Shown here: one piece after another, positions 6,724-12,531 of the stretch | Layout of the letters: each line of letters opens with the position of its first letter | How positions within the stretch are numbered: position 1 is the first letter of the stretch | From: Chthonomonas sp. UBA2785 | GTDB lineage: Bacteria > Armatimonadota > Fimbriimonadia > Fimbriimonadales > Fimbriimonadaceae | Length of the DNA stretch: 13,166 nucleotides | Assembly: GCA_002352215.1 (NCBI GenBank) | Contig: DEIB01000018.1 | Coordinates: forward strand, 1 to 13,166 | Direction of reading: 5' to 3' | Made by a program: the position numbers and the translations under genes | The notes under the pieces: generated by a model | What the model was told of the DNA's origin: nothing | Databases searched by the model: none | What the model saw: the letters and a program-made list of their open reading frames with translations, nothing else

Positions 6724-8736
6724 TTAGCCTTCTTTTTCTTCGTACTGAGTCTTCAGCGAGGCCACCACGTTGGGGTCCGCGAGGGTCGTGGTGTCGCCCA
6801 GGGCGCGACCTTCGGCCACGTCTCGCAGCAGGCGCCGCATGATCTTGCCGCTCCGGGTCTTGGGCAGGTCCGCGCTGATGTAGATGTCATCCGGCCGGGC
6901 GATGGCCCCGATCTTGGCCGCCACCCACGCCTTCAGTTCGGCGATGCGGGCTTCCCCTTCCGGAGAGGTGGGGTCCACGCGGTGGCTGGCCCGCAGGATC
7001 ACGAACGCGGCAATCGCTTGCCCCTTGATGGCGTGTTGCTTGCCAATCACGGCGGCTTCGGCCACCGCTTCGTGGGCCACCAGCGCGCTTTCCACTTCCA
7101 TCGTGCTGATGTTGTGACCGCTCACCAGCATGATGTCGTCCACGCGGCCCAGCAGCCAGTAGCTACCGTCGCCGTCCACTTTGCAGCCATCGCCGGGGAA
7201 ATACTTGCCTGGGAACCGCGACCAATACGTCTGCTGGTATCGCTCCGGGTCTCCCCAGATCCCGCGCAGCATGGAGGGCCAAGGTTCGGTGAGGGCCAGG
7301 ATGCCGCCGGTACCTTCGGGGTCACCGGAATCCAGGTTCAATTCCTGCCCTTCTTCGTTCATCAGGGTGGCCGCCACCCCCGGGAAGGGGCGCGTGGCCG
7401 AACCCGGCTTGGTGCCCGAGATGCCCGGTAGCGGGGTGATCATGATCGCGCCGGTCTCAGTCTGCCACCAGGTGTCCACAATCGGGCAGCGCTCGCCGCC
7501 GATCACCCGGCGGTACCACATCCAGGCTTCGGGGTTGATGGGCTCGCCCACCGAGCCCAGTAGACGCAATGAACTCAGGTCGCAGCGGTTGGGATACTCC
7601 TCGCCCCACTGCATGAACATGCGGATGGCGGTCGGCGCGGTGTAGAGAATGGTGACTCGGTGCCGCTCGATGATGCGCCAGAACCGATCCTTATCCGGCA
7701 CCGCCGGGGAACCTTCATACAGCACCTGCGTCACTCCGTTGGCCATCGGGCCGTACACCACATAGCTGTGCCCCGTCACCCAGCCGCAGTCGGCCGTGCA
7801 CCAATAAATATCCGAATCCTTGAGGTCAAACACCCACTGCGCGGTGGCGTACACTCCCGTGAGATAGCCACCGGTGGTGTGCATGATGCCCTTCGGTTTG
7901 CCGGTGGAACCCGAGGTGTAAAGGATGTAGAGCAGGTCCTCGGCGTCCATCGGCTCGCAGGGGCAGTCGTCGCTCTGGGCGTCCACAACGTCGTGCCACC
8001 ACTGGTCGCGGCCTTCGTGCCACGCGCCTCGGTTATAGTCCGGCACGTTGCCACTGGGCTCGCCCACGCGCTCGTACACCAGGACACCCGTCACGCTGGG
8101 GGCACCCTTGGCCAGGGCTGCGTCGGTGATCTCCTTCAGCGGCACCACTTTGCCGTTGCGCCACGATCCGTCGGCGGTCACCACCAGTTTGGCCCCGGCA
8201 TCGGTGATGCGCTCGTGCAAGCTTTCGGCGCTAAAGCCGCCGAACACAACGCTATGGGCCGCCCCAATGCGGGCGCAGGCGAGCATGGCAAAGCACAGCT
8301 CCGGCCCCATGGGCATGTAGAGGCAGACCCGGTCGCCTTTGGCCACCCCCATCGCTTTGAGAGCGTTGCCCAAGCGGCTCACGTGGGTCTTGACTTCAGC
8401 ATAGGTGAAGGTGCGCACGTCGCCGGGCTCACCCTCGGCGATGAACGCCACCTTATCGCCCCGACCCTCGTCCACGTGCCGGTCCACGCAGTTGTCGCAA
8501 GCGTTCAGTCGCCCACCGATGAACCACTTGGCGTAGGGCAGTTGCCAATCGGAGACCGTGTGCCACGGCTCCATCCACCGCAATTGGCTGGCCCAGTTCG
8601 CCCAGTACGCCTGCCGATCCGCCGCCGCGCGAGCGTAAATCTCGGGGTCATTGACGTTGGCCTGCGCCGCGAAGCTTTCGGAAGGGGGAAATACTCGGTC
8701 TTCTGTCAGCAACGTGTCGATGGTGTCGTGACTCAC
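6724..8736 (-). CDS. acs: Acetyl-CoA synthetase (acetate--CoA ligase, AMP-forming)
   Basis: This cytoplasmic enzyme activates acetate with ATP to acetyl-AMP and then acetyl-CoA. The 670-residue length is close to the usual 645-660. The N-terminal region has WMEPWHTVSDW, PYAKWFIGGRLNACDNCVDRH and VVFGGFSAESL, all typical of Acs. The ATP-binding loop YTSGSTGKPKG is at about residues 273-283, followed by WWQTETGAIM. The hinge and C-terminal domain carry GRVDDIMLVSGHNIS and then PKTRSGKIMRR. There Lys631 is the catalytic lysine for adenylation, known in this family as the target of Pat/Sir2-type acetylation control. The start is a GTG at 8736: a TAAAAT box ends 6 nt upstream, which fits a leaderless mRNA, and an earlier ATG is out of frame. 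The gene is divergent from the VOC gene. Confidence 0.97.
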   Translation of the reverse strand: MSHDTIDTLLTEDRVFPPSESFAAQANVNDPEIYARAAADRQAYWANWASQLRWMEPWHTVSDWQLPYAKWFIGGRLNACDNCVDRHVDEGRGDKVAFIAEGEPGDVRTFTYAEVKTHVSRLGNALKAMGVAKGDRVCLYMPMGPELCFAMLACARIGAAHSVVFGGFSAESLHERITDAGAKLVVTADGSWRNGKVVPLKEITDAALAKGAPSVTGVLVYERVGEPSGNVPDYNRGAWHEGRDQWWHDVVDAQSDDCPCEPMDAEDLLYILYTSGSTGKPKGIMHTTGGYLTGVYATAQWVFDLKDSDIYWCTADCGWVTGHSYVVYGPMANGVTQVLYEGSPAVPDKDRFWRIIERHRVTILYTAPTAIRMFMQWGEEYPNRCDLSSLRLLGSVGEPINPEAWMWYRRVIGGERCPIVDTWWQTETGAIMITPLPGISGTKPGSATRPFPGVAATLMNEEGQELNLDSGDPEGTGGILALTEPWPSMLRGIWGDPERYQQTYWSRFPGKYFPGDGCKVDGDGSYWLLGRVDDIMLVSGHNISTMEVESALVAHEAVAEAAVIGKQHAIKGQAIAAFVILRASHRVDPTSPEGEARIAELKAWVAAKIGAIARPDDIYISADLPKTRSGKIMRRLLRDVAEGRALGDTTTLADPNVVASLKTQYEEKEG

Positions 8737-8742
8737 TTCCCC

Positions 8743-8748
8743 ATTTTA
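8743..8748 (-). promoter_or_regulatory. -10 box, leaderless-type promoter of acs
   Basis: On the minus strand TAAAAT (5/6 match to TATAAT) is followed by six bases and then the GTG start at 8736. The position puts the transcription start at the start codon. Confidence 0.5.
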
Positions 8749-8800
8749 GCCCCCTTGGGTCGCGAGGGTGGCTTGCCGACAATGGGAAGTGAGGTTGAAC

Positions 8801-9463
8801 GTGTTACGCCTGAGCCGCTGCATGGGATTGGCCGTGCCGGAGCCCACCCGGGCCGCCCGGTTCTATCAAGACACGCTCGACGTGACCTCACTTCGCACCG
8901 AAACTTCGGTGCTACTGGCCCTGGATGACCTGCGGCTTTATCTCGACCCCGGCCCGCAAGGCCGCTTGATGTTCGAGATGATCACCGACGACATGGAAGC
9001 CGCACGCAAGCGGGTTTTGGCGCTGGGCATGGAAGTCCTGAGCTGGGGCGGCGCGGGGCACACCAACCTCGTCCGCGATCCGCACGGCCTGATTTGGAAC
9101 ATCCACTGGGGCGAACCCCATGTGGAGAGCTTGACCCCGCCCAACCGGAGCCTCGCCACGAGTTGGATGGGCATCTCGCACGAGGAGCCTTACGCCGCTG
9201 CGCAGTATTACGCCCAGCTTTTCCAAGTGCCCATGCACGAACTGGTGGACGGAACTTTCGCCTTGTCCAGCGCGGGAGCCCGGTTCCGGGTGCGGCGCGG
9301 AGCCAACACCCCCACAATTTGGCTGAGCAATGAAGCCGATATCGAAGCCCTGATGAACTCGGGCTTCCAGCCCGGGCGGGGCAGCACCCTGGTAGACCCG
9401 TTCGGCATCACCTGGGCGCCCAGCCCGCTCGCCCCGTGCGAAAGCGCGGTCGTTAGCATGTAG
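8801..9463 (+). CDS. VOC superfamily (glyoxalase/bleomycin-resistance-like) protein with two tandem modules
   Basis: This 220-residue cytoplasmic protein has the vicinal-oxygen-chelate fold twice. The first module (about 1-110) opens with LAVPEPTRAARFYQDTLDV, has a helix DDMEAARKRVLALGMEV, and closes with VRDPHGLIWNIHWG, the usual D-P-x-G-x-x-W/I strand. The second (about 121-212) has EEPYAAAQYYAQLFQVP, a helix EADIEALMNSGF and a matching LVDPFGITWAPS end. Such proteins include dioxygenases, glyoxalases, epimerases and resistance proteins. The metal-binding His/Glu set is not complete enough for me to assign a reaction. I chose GTG 8801 because GTGAGG (8788-8794 region) lies about 6 nt upstream as a Shine-Dalgarno sequence; the ATG at 8768 would add a non-conserved leader. 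It is divergent from acs, with 64 bp between starts. Confidence 0.8.
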   Translation: MLRLSRCMGLAVPEPTRAARFYQDTLDVTSLRTETSVLLALDDLRLYLDPGPQGRLMFEMITDDMEAARKRVLALGMEVLSWGGAGHTNLVRDPHGLIWNIHWGEPHVESLTPPNRSLATSWMGISHEEPYAAAQYYAQLFQVPMHELVDGTFALSSAGARFRVRRGANTPTIWLSNEADIEALMNSGFQPGRGSTLVDPFGITWAPSPLAPCESAVVSM

Positions 9464-9488
9464 CTGGTTTCGGCCCGCTCGGGCCCGC

Positions 9489-9494
9489 CATAAT
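9489..9494 (+). promoter_or_regulatory. Possible -10 box upstream of the 9504 gene
   Basis: CATAAT ends 9 nt before the TTG at 9504, overlapping the weak Shine-Dalgarno GGAAG at 9495-9499. A GC-rich stem (GGCCC 9472-9476 with GGGCC 9481-9485) lies just upstream, so a new transcription unit may begin here. Confidence 0.3.
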
Positions 9495-9503
9495 GGAAGC
9501 ACC

Positions 9504-9983
9504 TTGGATCTGCGCATCCCCCTTTCTTCGTTCGTGGCGGCCTGTGCCCGGCACAACATTCCGCACGTGTATCTGCACACGGAAATGGGCGAAACGGAAC
9601 TCGTCGGCTGGTCGCCTTCGGGAGGCTCGATTCTGAGCACCTCCGCCACTCCGCGCGCCGAAATCGAACAGATGCTGACCCAAGGCAAAATCGAGTTTAG
9701 CGAGGGCCGGAGTGCCGAAGCCGGTGCCCACCATCCCATGTGGGTGGCCGCGGTGGCCTATCGCAGCCGCGATGATGCCCCGGGCCTGTGGGTGGACGCC
9801 CTGCCCCACGAGCCCCGCACTGGCGATGTATTGGAACGTTTCCACCGCGAACTCACCGAAGACGGTGAAATGGTGGGCCTCACCCTAGCTGAGTTCCTCA
9901 ACCTTGCCCGGCCGACCGTGGTGGTGCTGAGCCCCGAGGAGCAGTCCCGGTTTGCCGCATCCCACGAGAATGACGCTCCGTAA
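9504..9983 (+). CDS. Unrecognised 159-residue soluble protein
   Basis: I do not recognise the family. The protein has no signal peptide or membrane segment. It alternates predicted strands (HVYLHTEMGETELVGWSP, PMWVAAVAYRS, GLWVDALP) and helices (RAEIEQMLTQGKIEF, GDVLERFHREL, TLAEFLNLAR), then a strand TVVVLSPEE, so it should be a compact alpha/beta domain. The TTG start at 9504 is the earliest usable one in frame. It has GGAAG 4 nt upstream and a CATAAT box before it; there is no in-frame ATG before residue 28. The 11-bp gap to the DUF4870-type gene suggests co-transcription and perhaps a shared role. Codon use looks like that of its neighbours, so it is probably a real gene. Confidence 0.65.
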   Translation: MDLRIPLSSFVAACARHNIPHVYLHTEMGETELVGWSPSGGSILSTSATPRAEIEQMLTQGKIEFSEGRSAEAGAHHPMWVAAVAYRSRDDAPGLWVDALPHEPRTGDVLERFHRELTEDGEMVGLTLAEFLNLARPTVVVLSPEEQSRFAASHENDAP

Positions 9984-9994
9984 TAGGGGGTGAG

Positions 9995-10360
9995 ATGACC
10001 GCTGAAGAACGCAACTGGGGCGCCCTTGCCCATGCGATTCCGCTGGGACTGAACTTGATCACCGGCCTGGGCTGGGTGGCCTCGCTGATTATCTACTTTG
10101 CCTACAAGGATAAGTCGCGATTTGTGGCGCACCACGCCGCGCAATCGCTGGCCATGGCGGCGCTGTTCTTTCTGCTGGCGATCGGGGGCACCATTGCCTT
10201 CATCTCCCTCATCGGCATCCCCTTGGCCATCGTCATGTGGATCGTCGCGGCGGTGGGGGGCCTGATTTTGCCCATCGTGGCGGCCATCAAGGCGAGCAAC
10301 GGCGAGGAATACGTGGTGCCGTTGATCGGCCAGGCCACCAAAAGCCTGACCAATACGTGA
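9995..10360 (+). CDS. DUF4870 / Tic20-like small membrane protein
   Basis: This 121-residue protein matches the DUF4870 pattern. It has a short N-terminus with EERNWGALAHAIPLG, then three membrane helices at about 14-37, 51-74 and 76-99, with the loop YKDKSRFVAHHAAQSL between the first two. That Lys/Arg/His loop, reading roughly K(D/E)KS.F...HA.Q(S/A)L, is the family hallmark. Members are inner-membrane proteins of unknown function. The ATG follows AGGGGGTGAG, a clear Shine-Dalgarno sequence, and lies 11 bp after the 9504 gene, so the two probably form an operon. It ends only 7 bp before the operator of the arsR-type gene. No terminator is visible between them, but that gene has its own promoter. 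Confidence 0.82.
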   Translation: MTAEERNWGALAHAIPLGLNLITGLGWVASLIIYFAYKDKSRFVAHHAAQSLAMAALFFLLAIGGTIAFISLIGIPLAIVMWIVAAVGGLILPIVAAIKASNGEEYVVPLIGQATKSLTNT

Positions 10361-10366
10361 GACCCC

Positions 10367-10396
10367 TTGATATTTCGATGAACATCGAAATATCAT
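10367..10396 (+). promoter_or_regulatory. Promoter overlapped by a perfect 13-2-13 operator palindrome
   Basis: TGATATTTCGATG (10368-10380) and CATCGAAATATCA (10383-10395) are exact inverted copies separated by AA. The palindrome covers TTGATA (10367-10372, 5/6 match to -35) and TATCAT (10391-10396, 5/6 match to -10), with an 18-bp spacer. Such an ATA...TAT inverted repeat with a 2-bp centre is typical of ArsR/SmtB-family operators. Repressor bound here would block polymerase directly, so autorepression of the following gene is the natural reading. Confidence 0.85.
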
Positions 10397-10402
10397 AGGA
10401 GC

Positions 10403-10768
10403 ATGAATCCCGTCCCGGCGTTTGCGGCGCTGAGTGACCCCACGCGGTGGGCTGTGTTCCAATGCATCCGGGGTTGTGGAGGCTCCCTCTACGACCCCGA
10501 GACGGGCGAGTGCTTTGGCAATGATGATCGCCGGGCCGTCTCCATCAAGGAAGCCTGCTGCAGCGTGGCCTGCGCCCCCAGCACCCTTAGCCACCATCTT
10601 TCGGTGCTGCGCGAAGCCGGCCTGATCTCCACCGAGATGCGGGGCCGCCAAGTTTATGCCTGGGTTGAAGACGCGACACTTCAATCCCTGATTCGACATC
10701 TCGCCGAGACCCCGGTATGCGCACCCGCGGTCTCGACTATGGCATCACTACCTAAAGGAGGATCGTGA
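10403..10768 (+). CDS. ArsR/SmtB-family metal-responsive repressor, cysteine-rich variant
   Basis: This 121-residue winged-helix repressor starts FAALSDPTRWAVFQCI, the family's N-terminal helix. Its recognition region APSTLSHHLSVLREAGLI (58-75) and wing GRQVYAWV (81-88) are clear. It has seven cysteines (21, 25, 37, 52, 53, 57, 106). Cys52, Cys53 and Cys57 lie just before the recognition helix, where ArsR-type sensors bind metal through ELCVCDL-like motifs. An insertion at about 24-45 (GCGGSLYDPETGECFGNDD) adds Cys25 and Cys37. As(III), Cd/Zn/Pb or Cu(I) sensing are all possible; the ligand is not determined. The ATG lies 6 nt after the TATCAT box, so the mRNA appears leaderless. The stop TGA abuts the ATG of the metallothionein-like gene, whose Shine-Dalgarno sequence is inside this gene's last codons. 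The operator upstream indicates autoregulation. Confidence 0.9.
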   Translation: MNPVPAFAALSDPTRWAVFQCIRGCGGSLYDPETGECFGNDDRRAVSIKEACCSVACAPSTLSHHLSVLREAGLISTEMRGRQVYAWVEDATLQSLIRHLAETPVCAPAVSTMASLPKGGS

Positions 10769-10849
10769 ATGAGTGAAAAGGAATGCCCTTGCTGCCCCGG
10801 CGGCGAGTGCAACTGCCCCGAAGGCTGCGAAAACTGCGACTGCTGCTAA
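10769..10849 (+). CDS. Tiny metallothionein-like protein, 26 residues with 9 cysteines
   Basis: Translation from ATG 10769 gives a 26-residue peptide with cysteines at 6, 8, 9, 14, 16, 20, 23, 25 and 26, a pattern C-x-C-C-x4-C-x-C-x3-C-x2-C-x-C-C. There is no His or aromatic residue, and it is acidic (five Glu, one Asp, one Lys). That composition is what a cytoplasmic metal-thiolate cluster peptide needs: nine cysteines match the count of a mammalian beta-domain (three divalent metals), and the size recalls the 25-residue, seven-Cys copper metallothionein of Neurospora. It is much shorter than SmtA/BmtA (about 55 residues), so it may be a distinct family. AAAGGAGG (10754-10761) is an ideal Shine-Dalgarno sequence 7 nt upstream. 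The gene abuts the repressor stop codon, suggesting coupled translation and metal induction. Metal specificity is unknown; binding is inferred from sequence. Confidence 0.85.
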   Translation: MSEKECPCCPGGECNCPEGCENCDCC

Positions 10850-10863
10850 GGCCTGAATGAGAG

Positions 10864-10903
10864 TGCCCCCGGCTTCCCTTACTTGGGAACCGGGGGCATC
10901 TTT
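10864..10903 (+). terminator. Strong hairpin terminating the arsR-type/metallothionein operon
   Basis: TGCCCCCGG (10864-10872) pairs with CCGGGGGCA (10890-10898), and TTCCC (10874-10878) with GGGAA (10885-10889). One C is bulged and the loop has six bases. The following TCTTT is a short U-run. The stem also lies about 20 bp past the stop codon of the convergent PEP-CTERM gene and could serve both strands. Confidence 0.75.
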
Positions 10904-10918
10904 GTAGGTGGTTTGCGG

Positions 10919-11536
10919 TTAAGCGCGTCGGCGTCGACGCGCCACGGCCAGGAGACCGGCGCCGAGGGCGATCATGCTGGCCGGTTCGGGCACCGCTTCA
11001 AGGCGAACGGCCATTCCATTGCTTGGGTAGTAGTTCGGGGCACTGCCATTGGTGATCGTGAATCGCTGATAGAACTTCCCATCGTCCGAGAAATTCCAGG
11101 TCAACCAACTATCACTCCCCGACGAGGCGAAAAGCCAATACTTCTGGCCTGCGACAAGCGACCATCCCACTGCGCTCACGTCTCGGGTGATCACTTCAGT
11201 TCCTCGCCCAAAGGATGAGGGGTTTACGCCTGTAGCATAGAATCCACCAACCGACGTGCCCATCGTGTTGGAGTTGTCGTTGAAAAGGCGAAGGTTCACG
11301 ACCGGTTGGCCGAACGAGTGCCCGATCGCCATGACCAGCTGCGAAACTGCCCCCGTATGGGCAGCCTGGAACTGGATACCTTGACTAATCTCCGAGCCAA
11401 GCAGACTGGAGCGTCCAGATACGGCCATCCCCGAGAATCTGTTATAGGTGTCTCCACTACCGAAAGTGTTAAAAAACACTTGAGCTGAGGACAACGGAGC
11501 GGCAGCAAGCCCAAGTCCGATCAAAGCCAGTTTCAT
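10919..11536 (-). CDS. PEP-CTERM surface protein, paralog 1 of the tandem array
   Basis: This 205-residue protein is exported and sorted to the cell surface. It has a signal peptide of about 19 residues (MKLALIGLGLAAAPLSSA, then Q). A beta-rich domain of about 160 residues follows, with FNTFGSGDTYN, a strand LVMAIGH, VNLRLFNDNSNTMG and GWSLVAGQKYWLFASS. A PEP-CTERM tail closes it: VPEP at 182-185, a short hydrophobic helix, and Arg residues before the final Ala. The PEP-CTERM signal is known to be processed by an exosortase, which is not in this window. The body resembles the 'choice-of-anchor' type extracellular domains (type R is my best guess). It is a paralog of the next two genes: all share TFG(S/A)GD(T/S)Y, the (L/I)YND or LFND strand and the EVITRDVS segment. 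Function unknown. No Shine-Dalgarno sequence is seen. Confidence 0.88.
   Translation of the reverse strand: MKLALIGLGLAAAPLSSAQVFFNTFGSGDTYNRFSGMAVSGRSSLLGSEISQGIQFQAAHTGAVSQLVMAIGHSFGQPVVNLRLFNDNSNTMGTSVGGFYATGVNPSSFGRGTEVITRDVSAVGWSLVAGQKYWLFASSGSDSWLTWNFSDDGKFYQRFTITNGSAPNYYPSNGMAVRLEAVPEPASMIALGAGLLAVARRRRRA
10941..11000 (-). repeat. Direct repeat copy 1 encoding the PEP-CTERM tail
   Basis: This 60-bp block aligns without gaps to 11701-11760 and 12472-12531. By eye about 53 of 60 bases match copy 3. It encodes the VPEP motif, the hydrophobic helix and the first Arg residues, and shares the 12-base core CCGGTTCGGGCA on the plus strand. Confidence 0.8.
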
Positions 11537-11678
11537 AGAAAAGTCCGACAGGAGTATGGCGGTACGAAACCTGGATAGCTATGAAAGGACTACGGGAGTC
11601 TTGGACATCCCGCAACCTTACTGGCACGACCAGAGCACCACTTATGTGCAGGCTCTTGTGAATCGGAATCGGAAACGC

Positions 11679-12314
11679 TTAGATTAGTCGGCGGCGGCGG
11701 GCCACGGCCAAGAGCCCCGCACCGAGGGCGATCAGGCTGGCCGGTTCGGGCACGGCCGTGAACCGGATGGACATACCCGGACCCTGGATGTAGTTCGGGC
11801 CGTTACCATCAAATGTGTACGTCTGTGTGTACGCGTTGCCGCCAATCCGGTAGTTCCAGGCGAGGTGGGCATCGTTGAGCGAGGTTGCCGTCACCCAGTA
11901 GTACTCACCCGCGGTGACCTGCCAGCCCTCATTGGTGACATTGCGCGTAACGATTTCATTGCCGTTCCCAAATGAACCCGGGTTGAGGGCAGAAATGAAC
12001 GCATCGCCTTGCATCGAACCGAGCGTGTTGTTGTTGTCGTTGTAGAGGCGGATCCAAACCTCGGGGGTGCCGCTAATGTGCCCGAGGGCCAAGACCATTT
12101 GGCTGAGAGTGCCCGTGGCCCCGGACTGGAATCGAAATCCCTGCACCCACTCTTGCTGCAAGGAACCGCCCGCTCCGGAAACAGTGGCACCTGCATTGCT
12201 GTAGCTATCGCCCGCGCCGAAGGTATTGACCACCACTTGAGCCGAGGCGATCGAGGCCACCAAAACTCCTCCCGAAATCAATGTCAGCTTTGACAAGTTC
12301 ACGCGGCAAAGCAT
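11679..12314 (-). CDS. PEP-CTERM surface protein, paralog 2 of the tandem array
   Basis: This 211-residue protein has the same layout as its two neighbours. A signal peptide ends at ASIASAQ, near residue 26. The beta-rich body has VNTFGAGDSYSNAG, TLSQMVLALGHISGTPEVWIRLYNDNNNTLG, NEIVTRNVTNEGW and TAGEYYWVTATS. VPEP starts near residue 188 and is followed by the hydrophobic helix and RRRRLI. The ATG at 12314 gives MLCRVNLSK; a GTG at 12302 (MNLSK) would give a more usual signal peptide, so the start is uncertain by four residues. A TAGAAT box (12334-12339, minus strand) ends 19 nt before the ATG and could be its -10 element. The gene should be anchored at the outer surface after exosortase processing. 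Its binding partner or role is unknown. It appears intact. Confidence 0.87.
   Translation of the reverse strand: MLCRVNLSKLTLISGGVLVASIASAQVVVNTFGAGDSYSNAGATVSGAGGSLQQEWVQGFRFQSGATGTLSQMVLALGHISGTPEVWIRLYNDNNNTLGSMQGDAFISALNPGSFGNGNEIVTRNVTNEGWQVTAGEYYWVTATSLNDAHLAWNYRIGGNAYTQTYTFDGNGPNYIQGPGMSIRFTAVPEPASLIALGAGLLAVARRRRLI
11701..11760 (-). repeat. Direct repeat copy 2 encoding the PEP-CTERM tail
   Basis: This block is gap-free against copies 1 and 3 over most of its length, diverging in its last few bases on the plus strand (from about 11754), where the Val-Pro-Glu-Pro coding block begins on the minus strand. Confidence 0.75.
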
Positions 12315-12333
12315 ATCGGGATGGGTTGGGAAT

Positions 12334-12339
12334 ATTCTA
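12334..12339 (-). promoter_or_regulatory. Possible -10 box of PEP-CTERM gene 2
   Basis: TAGAAT on the minus strand matches TATAAT at 5/6 positions and lies 19 nt before the ATG at 12314. No convincing -35 hexamer is found upstream. Confidence 0.3.
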
Positions 12340-12389
12340 GTGGTGTCTGTATTTCCAGGCGAGTCCCAGCAACATTGCGGGGGGTCTCA

Positions 12390-12430
12390 CAAACGAAAGA
12401 CTCCCTGGACCCGAGTGAGTTCAGGGAGTC
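12390..12430 (-). terminator. Hairpin terminator of PEP-CTERM gene 3, inside its extended reading frame
   Basis: GACTCCCTG (12399-12407) and CAGGGAGTC (12422-12430) are exact inverted copies around a 14-nt loop. On the minus strand the stem is followed by TTTCGTTT, a moderate U-run. It lies about 26 bp past the Arg cluster, where the paralogs have already stopped. Confidence 0.65.
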
Positions 12431-12471
12431 TTGAGTCTGAGTGATTCGCTTTCGCTTTGCGGCGACGGCGA

Positions 12472-12531
12472 GCGACGGCCAGCAGCCCTGCGCCAAGGGC
12501 GATCATGCTAGCCGGTTCGGGCACCGCTTCG
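12472..12531 (-). repeat. Direct repeat copy 3 encoding the PEP-CTERM tail
   Basis: This block is closest to copy 1 (about 53 of 60 bases by eye). It shows that genes 1 and 3 share a recent duplication or gene conversion in the sorting tail. Confidence 0.8.

Noticed and set aside
8768..8800. ATG at 8768 as the VOC protein start
   Set aside because: The extra 11 residues do not belong to the fold, and the Shine-Dalgarno-like GTGAGG lies inside this stretch, pointing to GTG 8801.
7660..8928. 422-codon open frame antisense to acs
   Set aside because: It is a shadow of the acetyl-CoA synthetase gene, with low-complexity His/Arg/Ala composition and no recognisable motif.
9472..9485. GC-rich stem after the VOC gene as a terminator
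   Set aside because: The stem is only 5 bp with no T-run after it; it is mentioned with the 9489 promoter box but not called.
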